Part shown: positions 37,323-44,549 of the stretch, in pieces
Layout: each line of letters starts with the position of its first letter
How positions within the stretch are numbered: position 1 is the first letter of the stretch
Source of the DNA: Paludibacteraceae bacterium
GTDB taxonomy: Bacteria; Bacteroidota; Bacteroidia; Bacteroidales; Paludibacteraceae
Direction of reading: 5' to 3'
Assembly (NCBI GenBank): GCA_017649925.1
Contig: JAGCFX010000020.1
Location: 32,844-96,843 of the forward strand
Length of the DNA stretch: 64,000 nt
Made by a program: the position numbers and the translations under genes
Notes under the pieces: model-generated
Seen by the model: the letters and a program-made list of their open reading frames with translations, nothing else
Databases searched by the model: none
What the model was told of the DNA's origin: nothing

Positions 37323-37353
37323 CAAAGGTACAAAAAATATTTGGAATACACAA
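37323..37353 (-). promoter_or_regulatory. Promoter of bactofilin and probably the long minus-strand run
   Basis: On the minus strand the -7 TACCTTTG is at 37330-37323 and the -33 TTG at 37353-37351, with a 20-nt spacer starting TGTATTC. I saw no equally good promoter upstream of the later genes in the run, though I did not scan exhaustively. Confidence 0.8.
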
Positions 37354-37399
37354 GGATTTTGCGGTAAAAATTAAATTTATTTAAAAAATTTCTCTTTTA

Positions 37400-37431
37400 T
37401 TTGCATATGTCAAAAATTATTTGTAATTTTG
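37400..37431 (+). promoter_or_regulatory. Promoter for the DinD/BRO-like gene
   Basis: The -33 TTTG is at 37400-37403 and the -7 TAATTTTG at 37424-37431, with a 20-nt spacer starting CATATGTCA. The ATG follows at 37451. Confidence 0.82.
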
Positions 37432-37450
37432 CAGCGCAAAACGGATTACT

Positions 37451-38317
37451 ATGGAAGACAAATTTGCCATACAACTTTTTGAGGGTAAGAAAGTCCGCAT
37501 TGTTTGGGATGAGGAGCAGGAAAAGTACTATTTCTCCGTTGTAGATATAGTGCAATTGTTAACGGACAGTACAAATCCGACGGACTACCTAAAGAAACTG
37601 CGGAAGCGTGATCCAGAATTAGGTGCGTTCCTAGGGACAAATTGTCCCCAGATAGGAATGCTCACATTTACCGGAAAGAAAAGAAAGACGTTAGCCGCTG
37701 ATTTACAGGGGATTTTCCGTATCATACAATCGATCCCGTCAAAGAAAGCAGAGCCGGTTAAACAATGGTTGGCACAGTTGGGAGAGCAACGAATAGATCA
37801 GATGATTGATCCGGAACTGACGTTCCAAATGGCGGTGGAAGACTACCGTCGGCAAGGTTATTCAGATAAATGGATTAACGAGCGCATGCGTTCCATAGAG
37901 ATGCGCAAAGAATTGACCGACGAATGGCATCGCGCGGGGATTCACGAACAAAAAGATTTCGCCATATTGACCAATGTACTCACGAAAGCATGGAGCGGCA
38001 TGACCACTGGTGAGTACAAACGTCACAAAGGCTTGACAAAAGAGAACCTGCGGGATAACATGACCAATGTAGAATTGGCACTCAACACGTTAGCAGAAGT
38101 GACGGCAACAGAGATTTCCCGCCAGCGCAATCCGAAAGGCATGGCACAAAGCGCAAAGACAGCCAAAGAAGGTGGTGACGTGGCTCGCAGCGCACGCGCA
38201 GATATTGAAAGCCGTTTAGGTCGTTCGGTCATATCGGCGGAGAAAGCATCAGACCACATTCGTCCGATTGAAGAAGGGAGAACACAAGAACTGCCCTTTG
38301 AAGACAAGGACAAATAA
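37451..38317 (+). CDS. BRO-N / DinD-like protein
   Basis: A 288-residue protein whose N-terminal part (about 5-105: IQLFEGKKVRIVWDEEQEKYYFSVVDIVQLLT in outline) is a BRO-N domain as in phage antirepressors. The C-terminal part (EMRKELTDEWHRAGI, DFAILTNVLTKAWSGMTTGEYKRHKGL, LRDNMTNVELALNTLAEVTATEIS) resembles DNA-damage-inducible protein D. DinD is known to inhibit RecA activities. Such genes are common in phage-derived or accessory regions of Bacteroidota. A weak hairpin (CACTG/CAGTG, 38324-38340) and the long hairpin region follow. Confidence 0.82.
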   Translation: MEDKFAIQLFEGKKVRIVWDEEQEKYYFSVVDIVQLLTDSTNPTDYLKKLRKRDPELGAFLGTNCPQIGMLTFTGKKRKTLAADLQGIFRIIQSIPSKKAEPVKQWLAQLGEQRIDQMIDPELTFQMAVEDYRRQGYSDKWINERMRSIEMRKELTDEWHRAGIHEQKDFAILTNVLTKAWSGMTTGEYKRHKGLTKENLRDNMTNVELALNTLAEVTATEISRQRNPKGMAQSAKTAKEGGDVARSARADIESRLGRSVISAEKASDHIRPIEEGRTQELPFEDKDK

Positions 38318-38351
38318 CCATACCACTGGGCTCAACAGTGTAAAAAAGTGA

Positions 38352-38598
38352 GTACATAATAAAAGGCGTTTATTAACGTTGTTTGCGACTCCTTGAAACT
38401 TCGCAACTTTCAAAAGAATAAAGTCGTAACAACTACAATGAATGTCCATGTGGGTATGTAATAGTACTCCACGCCCGTGAGGGCGAGGTGGGTTGTACAT
38501 ATCGGGCGTGGATTTCGGTTGTTATTCTACTTTATTCGGGCATGCGAAGGCCTCAAGGAGCGTGAAGAGCAAACGGACTTCACGCTTTTTGTATGTGT
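38352..38598 (+). ncRNA. About 250-nt long imperfect hairpin: candidate structured RNA or MITE-like element
   Basis: The 419 bp between the DinD-like and nuclease genes hold this structure. Colinear complementary blocks pair the two arms: ACATA with TATGT, GTTTGC with GCAAAC, CTCCTTGA with TCAAGGAG, TTCGCA with TGCGAA, GAATAAAGT with ACTTTATTC, and AACAAC with GTTGTT. The centre has TATGTA/TACATA enclosing CGCCC-GTGA-GGGCG with a GNRA-type loop. The strand CCACGCCCG can instead pair with CGGGCGTGG downstream. The right end is also a terminator-like hairpin. Direction is judged only from the T run. The family is not recognised. Confidence 0.6.
38560..38590 (+). terminator. Terminator-like hairpin at the right edge of the structured region
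   Basis: The stem GCGTGAAG/CTTCACGC (8 bp, 10-nt loop) is followed by TTTTTG. It would end transcripts coming from the DinD-like gene and including the structured region. Confidence 0.75.
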
Positions 38599-38736
38599 AT
38601 GTGCGAACTATAATATATAACGGAGAATGCCGCATTAATCGTTCGAATGAATGTGAGATAAGACAATTTGAAAAAAAAAGTATAGTTTTAAAATCTAATA
38701 AACCGGAAAATCCGATGCCTCAGTTCTGAAAAGGTT

Positions 38737-40377
38737 ATGGAAAATATCATTGATAGAATTGTTAGTTTTAATAACGACGAAAACTTGCTAAAATTAAGAG
38801 AAAAATACAGTGAGGCTTCTTTCTTTGAAATCATTGCAAAGGAGAGAAGCGAGACGACTTTTAGTGCGTTCCTGAAATGGTTCTTTCAGGGTGATTTTAT
38901 TAAATCAAAACATAGTTCCCCAGTCCTGCTACTTCTGGATATTCTTGCTCAGAAAAGTCAAGGTGACGATTTAAAAATGGTAAACTCATTTAGGAATGAT
39001 TTAGTAACAAGAAAAATAATTATAGATAATGTTTTGGTTGAGTCTGAAAAGGTCGTGAAAGAATTAGCAGGCGAGATTGTCGATAATGCTGAATTATGCC
39101 CAGAAGAGATGCTACAAGTTGCAACAAATTGCTTAGACAGAATCGATCTCTATATTGAATGTTTGTGCCATAAAGATTTAAAAGAACAAAAAATTCAAAT
39201 TGTTATCGAAAATAAAATTGATTCTATGCAAGGGAAGGGAAAAAATCCGAAAAAGCCACTACCAGAAGAATACAAAAAAGCAAGTCAAACAGAAAGATAT
39301 TTTAAGGGAACTCATATAAAGTCAAGCGATGATTCTATACAACAGATTTATGTTTATTTAGCACCAGATAGACATGTAGAAGAAAAAGGCATTGATAGCC
39401 ATTTCATTAAGATCACATATCAAGATATTTTGGACAAGATAATTGCCCCTATCTTAAGTTCTACTACATTAAGTGCAAGGACAAGATTCTTTTTAGAAGA
39501 ATTTAAAAATGAACTTACATTCCCCAATTCTGATGGCGCTACAATTCGTCCAGCCATAGCAACAGATAGTAATACTAAGGCGTGGTGTGGCGAAATTTTC
39601 AAAGTCTATAAGGATTTAATCATTAAGTCTGTTATTGCAAGTTCGTCTAATACATGGTACTATATTGAAAAGAATGGGACTTATTATAACTATAAGCCAT
39701 TAAAAGAACTTAAAAGTTGTTATAATATCGCACAAAAACAATATAAAACTATAATACAGAGTGTACATGATGGCTATGAAGTAGAGATTAAAGAAGAAGA
39801 TAGAAATACATTATGTTCATTCTGGGAAAGCAATAAAAAGATTATAAGTTCTATATTAGACAATCTTCTCGAAGAAGAATATAATAAGCTTATTCATATT
39901 ATTGAGACCATTTCTAAACGAGATAATATAAGATTGAAGTATAACATTTATGTTGACAAGAAAAAAATAAATGAAAAGCCATTAAACAACTCTGAAACTG
40001 CTTTTACAATAATTCAAAAATATATTGAATATATTGACAAAAAACAGGGCAGTACGTTGGAAAAAATGAATAAAACATTCCCCACGAAAGAGGTTAATAA
40101 ATACTATTTCGGAGAAAATCGCCCATTCAATAAATTGTTTTTTGAATACAGTAAAAACGGAGAATATGAGACTTTAAATGAAGAAATAGTAAAAATAAAG
40201 GATGACAGATGGGATTTTTGGAATGATGAAAAGCATGTGTTGGCTCTATCCGAAGAGATAAAAATTATAATGCTTAAAATGTGGCGAACTGGAGATTTGA
40301 AAAGTCTTATAGAAAAAGTCGGAAAATTATGTCCGGATATACAGGTTGTTGTAGCAGGGAAAGACAATATGGATTGA
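38737..40377 (+). CDS. PD-(D/E)XK nuclease-superfamily protein, AT-rich
   Basis: A 546-residue protein whose N-terminal third has the PD-(D/E)XK pattern: an acidic helix ERSETTFSAFLKWFF (Glu near 39), then Asp137 in DRIDLYIE, then Glu158-Asn-Lys160 in IVIENKID, and QIYVYLAP after it. The rest is lysine- and asparagine-rich with no family I recognise. Related proteins occur in accessory and defence-type regions of Bacteroidota. Base composition is clearly more AT-rich than the neighbours, which suggests transfer. No partner methylase or helicase is present. A nuclease role is inferred; a defence role is a hypothesis. Confidence 0.75.
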   Translation: MENIIDRIVSFNNDENLLKLREKYSEASFFEIIAKERSETTFSAFLKWFFQGDFIKSKHSSPVLLLLDILAQKSQGDDLKMVNSFRNDLVTRKIIIDNVLVESEKVVKELAGEIVDNAELCPEEMLQVATNCLDRIDLYIECLCHKDLKEQKIQIVIENKIDSMQGKGKNPKKPLPEEYKKASQTERYFKGTHIKSSDDSIQQIYVYLAPDRHVEEKGIDSHFIKITYQDILDKIIAPILSSTTLSARTRFFLEEFKNELTFPNSDGATIRPAIATDSNTKAWCGEIFKVYKDLIIKSVIASSSNTWYYIEKNGTYYNYKPLKELKSCYNIAQKQYKTIIQSVHDGYEVEIKEEDRNTLCSFWESNKKIISSILDNLLEEEYNKLIHIIETISKRDNIRLKYNIYVDKKKINEKPLNNSETAFTIIQKYIEYIDKKQGSTLEKMNKTFPTKEVNKYYFGENRPFNKLFFEYSKNGEYETLNEEIVKIKDDRWDFWNDEKHVLALSEEIKIIMLKMWRTGDLKSLIEKVGKLCPDIQVVVAGKDNMD

Positions 40378-40536
40378 TATGATATTAATATCTCTTAATA
40401 CTTATGAACCTCTATAAATCACGTTATGTAGCGTTAGAGGAGTGGAGGAAATTAATAACAAGATAATGTGCCACCGAAAAAATACACAAACAACACATAT
40501 GTATATAAAAACAATTATAAAATAGAAAACAGAATT

Positions 40537-43050
40537 ATGAAACAAAAACTTTTTACCCTATTGCTTGCTGTAGCAGCCAGCATAGGAACGATGTTCGCTT
40601 GGGACTATGAGCGAGTTCAAATCGGCGATTTGTATTACAACCTCGATGCCACGAGTCAAACGGCTGAAGTGACGTATCAGTTAGAATGGAGTGAAAATAA
40701 CTACAAAGGTCTCACCACTGCCAATATCCCCGCTTCGGTGGAATACAATTTAGTAACATATAGCGTCACAAGCATAGGTAGCAGTGCTTTCAAGAGTTGT
40801 AGCAGTTTGATTTCTGTGACGATTCCCAATAGCGTCACCAGCATTGGAGATCAGGCTTTCGGTTGGTGCAACAGTTTGACCTCTGTGACGATTGGTAATA
40901 GCGTCACAAGCATTAAAGATTATGCTTTCTCTGATTGCAGCGGTTTGACCTCAGTGACGATTCCCAATAGCGTCACAAGCATTGGAGAAGGTGCTTTCCG
41001 AAATTGCAGCGGTTTGACCTCTGTGATAATTCCCAATAGCGTCACAAGCATTGGAGAGGAAGCTTTCAGAAATTGCACCGGTTTGACAAAAGTAAACATT
41101 ACGGACATTGCGGCATGGTGTAATATTGCTTTCAGTGGTAGTGGCAGCAATCCGTTAGATTGTGCCAAGCATCTATATGTAAATGATGTAGAAGTAACTG
41201 ATTTGGTTATTCCCAACAGCGTCACCAGCATTGGAGAATGGGCTTTCTCTGGTTGCACCGATTTGACCTCTGTGACAATACCAAATAGCGTCAAAAGCAT
41301 TGGAGAAGGTGCTTTCTCTGATTGCAGCGGTTTGACCTCAGTGACGATTCCCAATAGCGTCACAAGCATTGGAATTGGTGCTTTCTCTGGTTGCTCCGGT
41401 CTGACAAGTGTGACTATTCCTAATAGTGTCACAAGCATTGGAGAGCATGCTTTCTCTAGTTGCAAAGGTTTGACTTCCGTTGAGATTCCAAATAGTGTCA
41501 CAAGCATTGGAGAGTATGCTTTCTCTTATTGCAGAGGTTTGACCTCTGTGACGATTCCCAATAGCGTCACAAGCATTGGAGATAATGCTTTCTATAATTG
41601 CAGCGGTTTGACCTCTGTGACGATTCCCAATAGCGTCACAAGCATTGGAGAGTGTGCTTTCACTGGTTGCAGCGGTTTGACTTCTGTGACGATTGGCAAT
41701 AACGTCACAAGCATTGGATACTATGCTTTCTCTGCTTGCACCGGTTTGACCTCCGTGACGATTGAAGCAGAAACACCGTCGACATTGGGGTCGGGTGCTT
41801 TTAATTATACCAATAATTGTCCGATGTATGTACCTTGTGGCACAATAGATGCATATAAAACGGCATGGTCAAATTATGCTTCTCAGATAAAATATGCTCC
41901 ATTACCATACAAAATAACCACACATGCAGAAAATGGAAATGTTGATATCGCAAGTTTAGGAAATTATACTACTTGCGATGAGCAGCCATATTATTATTTC
42001 CTTACGGTCATCCCAAACTACGGCTATCATTTCACCCAATGGAGCGATGGCTTGAAAGACAATCCGCGTATTGCGCAGATAACAAAAGACACCACCTTTA
42101 CGGCAGAGTTTGCGTATGACCGCGTGGGTACTTGCGGAAAAGACTTGGCACTCGTTTGGTCATACGACCCGACTAACAAAGTGTTGACTATCGGCAATGC
42201 CGGTGAGTTTACAGAGAATATGCAGTTTGGCGCAGAAGCGCCGGGCGAGATGGAAGAACTGGTTATCGGTAATAACGTCACCGCCATCGGCGAAAACGCT
42301 TTCGCGGGTATCAGCACGCTGAAGAAAGTAACCATCGGCGAGTCTGTGAAGACCATTTATGACAGAGCATTCTATAATTGCGTGAACCTCGAGACCATCT
42401 TCAACTACCGCCAAACGCCGACCAATGCGTACAGCACCGCTTTTGACGGAGTGGACAAGTTTGAATGCAAACTGTACGTTCTGCCGAGTTCGATTGATAT
42501 GTACAAGAATGCCTCTGTTTGGAGAGATTTCTACTATACGTACGCCATCGGCGCTGAGGAAGCCACTTTGCTGACCAACGATGTGAAGGTCGAGCCGCAG
42601 GACAATGCAGCAACAGTTACCTGGCCGACTTCGGAAAATGCCGCCACTTATACGATTGAGATAACCAAAGACGGAGTTGTTTTCTGCACGTTGATCTTCA
42701 ACGGCAACGGTCAATTGACAGGCATTGCCTTTGCGCCGGGCAAGAACGGCAACCGTCATGCACCGGCAGCGAAAATGACCGCCAACGGTTTGCAGTTCAC
42801 GGTAACCGGTCTGAACAGCGCAACGCATTATGCGCTTACGCTGCAGGCTAAAGATGCCCAAGATGCCGTTCTCGCTTCCTATACCGGCGAATTCACCACC
42901 ACCGGCGAGCAAGTGCCGACGAGCATTGATAATACACCCTTCCCTTCAGGGGAGGGCTGGGGTGAGGCTTCCAAGATTCTCCGTGACGGCCAGTTGTTCA
43001 TCCTCCGCGGCGACAAGACCTACACCCTCTCCGGTCAAGAGGTTAAATAA
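40537..43050 (+). CDS. BspA-like leucine-rich-repeat surface protein with T9SS-type C-terminal tail
   Basis: An 837-residue exported protein with a signal peptide (about 1-22, MKQKLFTLLLAVAAS). About 13 LRR_5 units of 23 residues (pattern LTSVTIPNSVTSIGEGAF) cover roughly residues 65-410, with one irregular insertion after the fifth. A beta domain follows (about 450-540), then two more divergent LRR units (about 575-620), a fibronectin-III-like domain (about 680-780), and a tail (ILRDGQLFILRGDKTYTL, then SGQEVK) of the type IX sorting kind. BspA-like proteins bind host proteins or surfaces. ATG 40537 starts the signal peptide; the in-frame GTG at 40468 does not fit. A GC-rich repeat is inserted in the linker before the tail. 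Confidence 0.88.
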   Translation: MKQKLFTLLLAVAASIGTMFAWDYERVQIGDLYYNLDATSQTAEVTYQLEWSENNYKGLTTANIPASVEYNLVTYSVTSIGSSAFKSCSSLISVTIPNSVTSIGDQAFGWCNSLTSVTIGNSVTSIKDYAFSDCSGLTSVTIPNSVTSIGEGAFRNCSGLTSVIIPNSVTSIGEEAFRNCTGLTKVNITDIAAWCNIAFSGSGSNPLDCAKHLYVNDVEVTDLVIPNSVTSIGEWAFSGCTDLTSVTIPNSVKSIGEGAFSDCSGLTSVTIPNSVTSIGIGAFSGCSGLTSVTIPNSVTSIGEHAFSSCKGLTSVEIPNSVTSIGEYAFSYCRGLTSVTIPNSVTSIGDNAFYNCSGLTSVTIPNSVTSIGECAFTGCSGLTSVTIGNNVTSIGYYAFSACTGLTSVTIEAETPSTLGSGAFNYTNNCPMYVPCGTIDAYKTAWSNYASQIKYAPLPYKITTHAENGNVDIASLGNYTTCDEQPYYYFLTVIPNYGYHFTQWSDGLKDNPRIAQITKDTTFTAEFAYDRVGTCGKDLALVWSYDPTNKVLTIGNAGEFTENMQFGAEAPGEMEELVIGNNVTAIGENAFAGISTLKKVTIGESVKTIYDRAFYNCVNLETIFNYRQTPTNAYSTAFDGVDKFECKLYVLPSSIDMYKNASVWRDFYYTYAIGAEEATLLTNDVKVEPQDNAATVTWPTSENAATYTIEITKDGVVFCTLIFNGNGQLTGIAFAPGKNGNRHAPAAKMTANGLQFTVTGLNSATHYALTLQAKDAQDAVLASYTGEFTTTGEQVPTSIDNTPFPSGEGWGEASKILRDGQLFILRGDKTYTLSGQEVK
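40747..41766. repeat. 69-bp coding repeats of the LRR region
   Basis: About 13 units of 69 bp encode the 23-residue LRRs. Many adjacent units differ by only a few bases (for example around AATAGCGTCACAAGCATTGG), so slippage or unequal recombination could change the repeat number. Confidence 0.85.
42937..42971. repeat. Short GC-rich REP-like element in the linker before the T9SS tail
   Basis: The sequence begins CCCTTCCCTTCAGGGGAGGG and ends CTGGGGTGAGGCTTC. It can fold into a hairpin and shares both ends with the 84-bp elements at 35736 and 35964. It encodes PFPSGEGWGEAS-type residues in frame. Confidence 0.8.
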
Positions 43051-43072
43051 CATCAAATACACCTATACAAAA

Positions 43073-43104
43073 ATGCAGGCTCCACACAAGCCTGTATTTT
43101 TTTT
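43073..43104 (+). terminator. Terminator after the BspA-like gene
   Basis: The stem CAGGCT/AGCCTG (7-nt loop) is followed by a run of eight T residues. Confidence 0.87.
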
Positions 43105-43315
43105 ACTTGGTCCTTTTCATTACGACAGATGCATGTTCCCTCAATTCGTTGCCGTTTCGTTGCCGTGTCGTTGCCGTGTCGTTGCCGTGTCGTTATCGAC
43201 TCGTTGCCGTGTTTGGCTCGAAAAAATTACGAGAATAGTCGCAAGATTCCCTTAACAGATCCAAAGGATCCCCTTAACAAATTCATAGGATACCCATAGG
43301 ATACTTGGTCCTTTT
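43104..43315. repeat. 14-bp direct repeats flanking the fourth 11-bp array
   Basis: TACTTGGTCCTTTT occurs at 43104-43117 and again at 43302-43315. Between them lie the 11-bp array and a stretch with the words CCCTTAACA (twice) and CATAGGATAC (twice). The 415-bp gap 43051-43465 contains no gene, only the terminator, these repeats, and a promoter. Confidence 0.7.
43146..43222. repeat. 11-bp-period tandem array, locus 4 (7 units)
   Basis: Seven exact 11-bp units: TCGTTGCCGTT, then TCGTTGCCGTG three times, TCGTTATCGAC, TCGTTGCCGTG, TTTGGCTCGAA. The fifth and seventh units link this array to the ATCGA/GGCTCGA units of the other three loci. Confidence 0.88.
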
Positions 43316-43337
43316 TGGGACAAACCTCATGCTTACT

Positions 43338-43360
43338 GTATATATACATAGTATATATAC
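43338..43360. promoter_or_regulatory. Paired GTATATATAC palindromes upstream of the promoter at 43394
   Basis: GTATATATAC occurs twice (43338-43347, 43351-43360); each copy is itself palindromic. The pair ends 34 nt before the -33 element, almost as at the pullulanase promoter. Confidence 0.4.
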
Positions 43361-43393
43361 ACTTTTTTTCGTTTTTTATAAAATTTAAATAAA

Positions 43394-43425
43394 TTTGCGT
43401 ATGTCATTTTTTTGTAGTATCTTTG
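43394..43425 (+). promoter_or_regulatory. Promoter for the membrane protein gene at 43466
   Basis: The -33 TTTG is at 43394-43397 and the -7 TATCTTTG at 43418-43425, with a 20-nt spacer starting CGTATGTCA then a T tract. Confidence 0.85.
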
Positions 43426-43465
43426 CAGCGATTTTACTTCTCTAACCCTTTAAAACTTCAGCATT

Positions 43466-44221
43466 ATGGACAAAAAATTACCTATTTGCGCTACCATCAA
43501 AGATGGTTTCAAGATCGGACTTGTTAACTTTCTAAGCCTGATTGCTACTGCAATCCTTTATCTGTTGACGATTTGGATTCCGTATCTCAACGTCGGTACC
43601 ACCATTGCCATGTCCTCACTGCCCGCAGAACTGGCTAAGGGACATGTCATTAAACCGACCTTTATCTTCGAGGGACGTTTCCGTCGTAACATGGGAGAGT
43701 TCTTCATTCTCATGACGCTGATGAGCGGTGCCATCGGTATCGGTTTTATGTTTGGTATTATCCCGGGCTTCGTGATTGCTATCGCTTGGTCCTTCGCCGC
43801 TGTGCTCTTTGTGGATAAAGACCTCAACGCTATCGAGTGTCTCCGCGAATCCAACCGCCTCACTTACGGCAATAAGGCTCGTCTCTTCTGGGCTGAGTTC
43901 CTCGTAGGTCTCTGCCTCGGTATCATCATCTCGATTATCGGAGCTCTCTTCAGTATTGGCGAGATTCGTGCACTTGAGATCATCGGACTCATCATCAACT
44001 GCGTCATCATCCTCTTCATCGTCCCCGCTCTCTACGGCGTGGAGGCATCGATCTATCGCCAACTCACTACCGGTAAGTTCCTCGCAGAGGAAGAGAAAAT
44101 AGAGACACCTGCAGCTGCTGTAGAACCCGCTGCTCCCAAGGCTCCGAAAGCAGAGAAACCCGCAGCCAAGAAGCCTGCCGCTAAAAAGCCTGCAGCAAAG
44201 AAACCCGCTGCTAAAAAATAA
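43466..44221 (+). CDS. Polytopic membrane protein with lysine/alanine/proline-rich tail
   Basis: A 251-residue protein with about six hydrophobic segments (around 20-45, 70-130 and 150-190). The first 200 residues look like a DUF4013-type or YIP1-like membrane protein (RRNMGEFFILMTLMSG, ALYGVEASIYRQL), but I cannot name a family with confidence. The last 40 residues are EPAAPKAPKAEKPAAKKPAAKK-like repeats, similar to histone-H1-like tails, which would lie in the cytosol and could bind nucleic acid. It has its own promoter and terminator. Confidence 0.75.
   Translation: MDKKLPICATIKDGFKIGLVNFLSLIATAILYLLTIWIPYLNVGTTIAMSSLPAELAKGHVIKPTFIFEGRFRRNMGEFFILMTLMSGAIGIGFMFGIIPGFVIAIAWSFAAVLFVDKDLNAIECLRESNRLTYGNKARLFWAEFLVGLCLGIIISIIGALFSIGEIRALEIIGLIINCVIILFIVPALYGVEASIYRQLTTGKFLAEEEKIETPAAAVEPAAPKAPKAEKPAAKKPAAKKPAAKKPAAKK
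44155..44218. repeat. 15-bp-period coding repeat of the KKPAA tail
   Basis: About four units encode KKPAA. Synonymous codons vary between units (AAGAAGCCTGCC, AAAAAGCCTGCA, AAGAAACCCGCT), which points to selection on the protein rather than recent slippage. Confidence 0.75.
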
Positions 44222-44248
44222 CAATTTCCGGCTACGAGAATAACCTAA

Positions 44249-44274
44249 AAAGGGCCCTTTGGGCTCTTTTTTGC
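44249..44274 (+). terminator. Terminator after the 43466 gene
   Basis: The stem AAGGGCCC/GGGCTCTT (one G-T pair, TTT loop) is followed by T residues. Confidence 0.85.
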
Positions 44275-44281
44275 GTTTTTA

Positions 44282-44313
44282 TTTGCACAATTCAAAAAAA
44301 AGCAGTACCTTTG
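44282..44313 (+). promoter_or_regulatory. Promoter for the 44334-47091 unit
   Basis: The -33 TTTG is at 44282-44285 and the -7 TACCTTTG at 44306-44313, with a 20-nt spacer containing an A tract. Confidence 0.83.
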
Positions 44314-44333
44314 CAGCCGATTTGTGAATAAAC

Positions 44334-44516
44334 ATGCGCACGGTACTCTTCGCTATACTGCTTGTCGCTGCTGCAGCTCTGCTGCTCTGCGTGGGAGTCA
44401 TCTTCCGAAAAGACCACTCCTTCCGTTCCCAGCATATTCATCAAAACGAGCGAATGAAACACGATGATATCCACTGCGTTATCGCCGAAGATGCTAAGCA
44501 ACGTCAAACAAAATAA
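44334..44516 (+). CDS. Small single-pass membrane protein, conserved type
   Basis: A 60-residue protein with one N-terminal membrane helix (about 4-24). A short charged tail follows with the pattern SQHIHQNERMKHDDIHCVIAEDA in outline. Small proteins of this form appear to be common in Bacteroidales, but no function is known to me. It follows the promoter by about 20 nt and precedes an OmpH-like gene. The last four codons and the stop are made from a 10-bp tandem array. Confidence 0.7.
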   Translation: MRTVLFAILLVAAAALLLCVGVIFRKDHSFRSQHIHQNERMKHDDIHCVIAEDAKQRQTK

Positions 44517-44540
44517 ACAATGTCAAACAAATTCAAACAA
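44502..44540. repeat. 10-bp-period tandem array at a gene junction
   Basis: Four units, CGTCAAACAA, AATAAACAA (9 bp as written), TGTCAAACAA and ATTCAAACAA. They match the array inside the pullulanase gene (2591-2640). They span the stop of the 60-residue gene and the first codons of a possible early start of the next gene. Confidence 0.8.
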
Positions 44541-44549
44541 TTTATCATA

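Noticed and set aside
38493-38729. 78-codon open frame on the plus strand between the DinD-like and nuclease genes
   Set aside because: It lies across the right arm of the long hairpin and the terminator hairpin. Composition is not protein-like and no start signal is seen.
40409-40440. CCTCTA/TAGAGG inverted repeat after the nuclease-like gene
   Set aside because: The stem is only 6 bp with a 20-nt loop and no T run, so a terminator call is not supported.
40920-41507. 195-codon open frame on the minus strand with regular repeats
   Set aside because: It is the mirror of the LRR repeats of the plus-strand surface protein. The regular pattern comes from the 69-bp units.
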